Of a DNA stretch of 64,000 nucleotides, positions 61,872-64,000 are shown piece after piece. The stretch is taken from positions 124,001-188,000 of the forward strand of contig NZ_JBFRFB010000001.1 of the NCBI RefSeq assembly GCF_052114605.1, given 5' to 3'. Below the pieces are notes generated by a model. The model saw only the letters and a program-made list of their open reading frames with translations. It did not search any database and was not told the origin of the DNA. The stretch's first letter is position 1. Every line of letters begins with the position of its first letter. Position numbers and translations under genes: made by a program. The stretch is from Microvirga sp052114605. GTDB taxonomy: Bacteria > Pseudomonadota > Alphaproteobacteria > Rhizobiales > Beijerinckiaceae.

Positions 61872-63683
61872 TTATTGCTGGTTCTGCCCCTGCAGCAGCG
61901 GGGTGATGCGGCGAAGCGTAACGCGGCGGTTCGCTTGCTCCGGACCTTGCGTGTTCACCTTCAGGTATTCCTCGCCGTAACCTTGTGTGGTCAGGTTTTC
62001 CGCCGGAATCTGGAATTGCTGCGACAGGATCGTTGCGACGGTTTCCGCGCGCCGGTCGGAAAGCGTGAGGTTATCCTCGTTCGAACCCACCGCATCCGTA
62101 TGACCCTCGACGAGGAAGATCTCGTTCGGATTGCGCGAGATTGCCTGACGTAATCCTTCCGCGATGGCTCCGAGCGAGTTCACCTGATCGCGCGGAAGCT
62201 CCCACGAGCCGAAGTCGAAGTTGATCGTGTCCACATCGACGCGCCGCATGCGCTCGCGCAAGGGCTCGCTGCGGCGGACTTCGTCGAGGGTGTAGGCCCG
62301 CTCGATACGCTCCACCGGCGGCGCGGTGAAAGCTCTCACGATATCGGCCTCGGAGGCACGCTCGGTCTCAACGATGTACTCTTCACGCGGAATGCGGACG
62401 GTTGGCGGTGGCAGGCGAAGAACCTCTTCCTCGACATAGCCGTAACCAGGACGCACGCCGATACCGCTGCGGCGGTTCTCGATCAGCACCACCTCGCGAC
62501 CGGCGGGTTCGCGGCGGATACGGCGGATGAGGTTGCCGTCGTCGTCACGCACCGAGACGATTTCCGAACCGTCAGGACGGCGCACGATGGTGACTTGCTC
62601 GTTGTTTCCGCGACGCTCCACGCGGACATCATCCGCGCCGTAAATGCGGCGGAAGCGCTCGCTCTCGTCGTGGCGGATGATGACATCATTGCCCTGGCGG
62701 ATAATGGTTCGATTGCCGGGCTCCTCGATGATCACGCGATCGCCTTCACGACGTTCCCGGCGCTGGTTGCGCAGATCGTCGATCCGCACACGGGCGGGAT
62801 CGAGCGGCTGTGCCGTACCTGGCGCCGCCTGAGGAGCGGTGGGCGCCGCTGCGCCTGGCCGTGTCTGTGGTGCGGCAAGTGCGGGCGGAGTCGGTGCGGG
62901 CAGCGTGCCAGGCTGCGTTTGCGGCGCAGCGGGTGCCGGAGGAGCCGGGCGTGACGGGGCCGGGGGCTCAGTGGCGGCAGGCGGTGCCGGCGGGGTGCGC
63001 TGTTGATCGGGTGTTCGCCGGTCGTCCCGGCCCGGTCGACCGGTCTCTGCAGGACGCGGCGCGCCCGGCGAGGGGCGCTGTTCCTGCGTTGCTGCTGGAG
63101 GCGCCGTCGGACTAGGGGCAGGCCCCGCCGGGCGAGCCGGTGTGTCCGGCGTCTGCTGCGGACGTGGACGCTCGGCAGGAGGACGCTCACGGGGAGCCTG
63201 CTCACGCTCCTGAGTGGAGGGACGCTGAGGCCGGGCAGGAGAATCCGCCGGCGGCTGCGCCCGTTCAGTGGGTGCGGGGCTCGGCTTGGACGGAGCTTCG
63301 GACGGGGCTTCAGGCGTCGCCGGCCGCTCGGCCGGCGGCCTCTGCTCCCGACTGGGGCGTGGCGCGGCCGAGCCATCCTCGGGGCTGGTGGCGCGAGGAG
63401 CCCGGGGAGCTTCGCGGGCACCGTCCTGTCCGCCGCCCCCGCGCTGACCACGTGGGCCGCCTTCCTCATTCGCGCCAGGGCGTCCCTGCCTGCGCTGGGG
63501 GCGTGAATCGTCATCGCCACCTTGGCCAGGGCGGGCGCGAGGCGGCAGCTGGCCCGGCTCCGCGGGCTCTGCCTGGGCGACCGGAATGGAATTGGAGGCC
63601 TGTGTCGGAAGCGGGGAGGCATTCGCCGTCAGCAGCATGAGAGGAAGTGCGGTACTGGCAAGGAACAGGTTGGAAATCTTCAT
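61872..63683 (-). CDS. Large proline-rich OmpA-type cell-envelope protein
   Basis: The 603-residue product starts at ATG 63683 with a signal peptide (residues 1-23 or so). Residues 40-300 are low-complexity and rich in Pro, Ala, Arg and Gln. A charged middle part has repeated R-x-D/E-D patterns. The C-terminal OmpA/MotB peptidoglycan-binding domain (about 487-595) carries FLVEGHTDAVGSNEDN and NLTLSDRRAETV. It is probably anchored to peptidoglycan in the periplasm or outer membrane. It interrupts the usual era-recO order on the opposite strand. Confidence 0.85.
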   Translation of the reverse strand: MKISNLFLASTALPLMLLTANASPLPTQASNSIPVAQAEPAEPGQLPPRARPGQGGDDDSRPQRRQGRPGANEEGGPRGQRGGGGQDGAREAPRAPRATSPEDGSAAPRPSREQRPPAERPATPEAPSEAPSKPSPAPTERAQPPADSPARPQRPSTQEREQAPRERPPAERPRPQQTPDTPARPAGPAPSPTAPPAATQEQRPSPGAPRPAETGRPGRDDRRTPDQQRTPPAPPAATEPPAPSRPAPPAPAAPQTQPGTLPAPTPPALAAPQTRPGAAAPTAPQAAPGTAQPLDPARVRIDDLRNQRRERREGDRVIIEEPGNRTIIRQGNDVIIRHDESERFRRIYGADDVRVERRGNNEQVTIVRRPDGSEIVSVRDDDGNLIRRIRREPAGREVVLIENRRSGIGVRPGYGYVEEEVLRLPPPTVRIPREEYIVETERASEADIVRAFTAPPVERIERAYTLDEVRRSEPLRERMRRVDVDTINFDFGSWELPRDQVNSLGAIAEGLRQAISRNPNEIFLVEGHTDAVGSNEDNLTLSDRRAETVATILSQQFQIPAENLTTQGYGEEYLKVNTQGPEQANRRVTLRRITPLLQGQNQQ

Positions 63684-63882
63684 GATCCTCAATTTCACTC
63701 GTGGAAGAATAAGATGTTCGTGAATGCCAAGGTGTCCCGATGGTTCCAATTTTCGGGAAATTCGATGTTGGACGGTTCTTTAAGAAATTTGCCTGATGCT
63801 CTTGGAAAATATGGAAAAATGCCGTTCAAATGCTTACATTCCGGGAGCATTCGAAAACCGCCCGTGAGAGCATTCTCAGCAC

Positions 63883-64000
63883 ATGCAATGGACCGATGAA
63901 GGCGTCGTTCTCGGCGTCCGTAAACATGGCGAAACGAGCGTCATCCTCGAGTTGATGACGCGCGAGCATGGCCGCCATTCGGGGCTTGTCCATGGTGGGC
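63883..64000 (+). CDS. recO: DNA repair protein RecO, 5' part
   Basis: The first 39 codons are in the window. They read MQWTDEGVVLGVRKHGETSV, then ILELMTREHGRHSGLVHGG, matching the OB-fold N-terminus of RecO, which helps load RecA. It follows era after the reversed OmpA-type gene. The rest lies outside the window. Confidence 0.9.
   Translation, partial: MQWTDEGVVLGVRKHGETSVILELMTREHGRHSGLVHGG

Overview
The window is a high-GC chromosomal segment from an alphaproteobacterium of the order Hyphomicrobiales (Rhizobiales). Gene content and protein sequences look most like the Methylobacteriaceae, for example Microvirga. That placement is inferred from family resemblance and gene order and was not tested by a search. 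Almost every kilobase is coding, most genes are housekeeping, and many starts are GTG or TTG. I see no rRNA, tRNA, CRISPR array, prophage or insertion-sequence transposase. One base is ambiguous, inside rnr.

Region 1 (1-5.6 kb) is a histidine-utilisation cluster. hutI-hutH-hutG run leftward, hutF-hutC run rightward, and two identical 15-bp boxes lie between the divergent units, probably operators for the GntR-family repressor HutC. HutF plus HutG is the two-step route through N-formylglutamate; hutU is not in view.

Region 2 (5.8-24 kb) holds rpmG, a Nudix hydrolase, a DUF983 protein, rnr, a VOC protein, parE, an MgtC-like protein, topA and an AidB-type acyl-CoA dehydrogenase on the minus strand. 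Facing them is pyrB, a dihydroorotase-like gene, plsY and dprA on the plus strand. The pyrC-like product lacks the usual HxH metal ligands.

Region 3 (24-41.7 kb) is mixed. It includes ribosome rescue (arfB), the EF-P modification set (epmB, epmA, efp), RNA methyltransferases (rlmE, rsmB-like), GMP synthesis (guaB, guaA), a sugar dehydrogenase, a dienelactone hydrolase, an MFS exporter, and several small secreted or lipid-anchored proteins.

Region 4 (41.7-47.3 kb) holds a TRAP permease pair without its binding protein, an NnrU-like membrane protein, a YfgM-like protein and der.

Region 5 (47.6-57.6 kb) is a long leftward series: rpsF-rpsR-DUF2232-rplI-dnaB-alr-radA-cvpA-purF-SDR. It joins ribosomal proteins, the replicative helicase, cell-wall alanine racemase, repair and purine synthesis.

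Region 6 (58-64 kb) holds pdxJ-acpS-lepB-rnc-era and the start of recO, with a large proline-rich OmpA-type gene set between era and recO on the opposite strand.

Gene spacers carry several palindromic repeat families. One bimodular element of about 90 nt occurs four times, and one of those copies is split by a second palindrome of about 109 nt. A second short hairpin type occurs twice with a compensatory base change. I did not find a clearly new multi-gene system. The most unusual signals are the repeats, the pseudo-dihydroorotase, an 18-bp perfect hairpin ahead of lepB-rnc-era, and a possible small RNA between rnr and the VOC gene.
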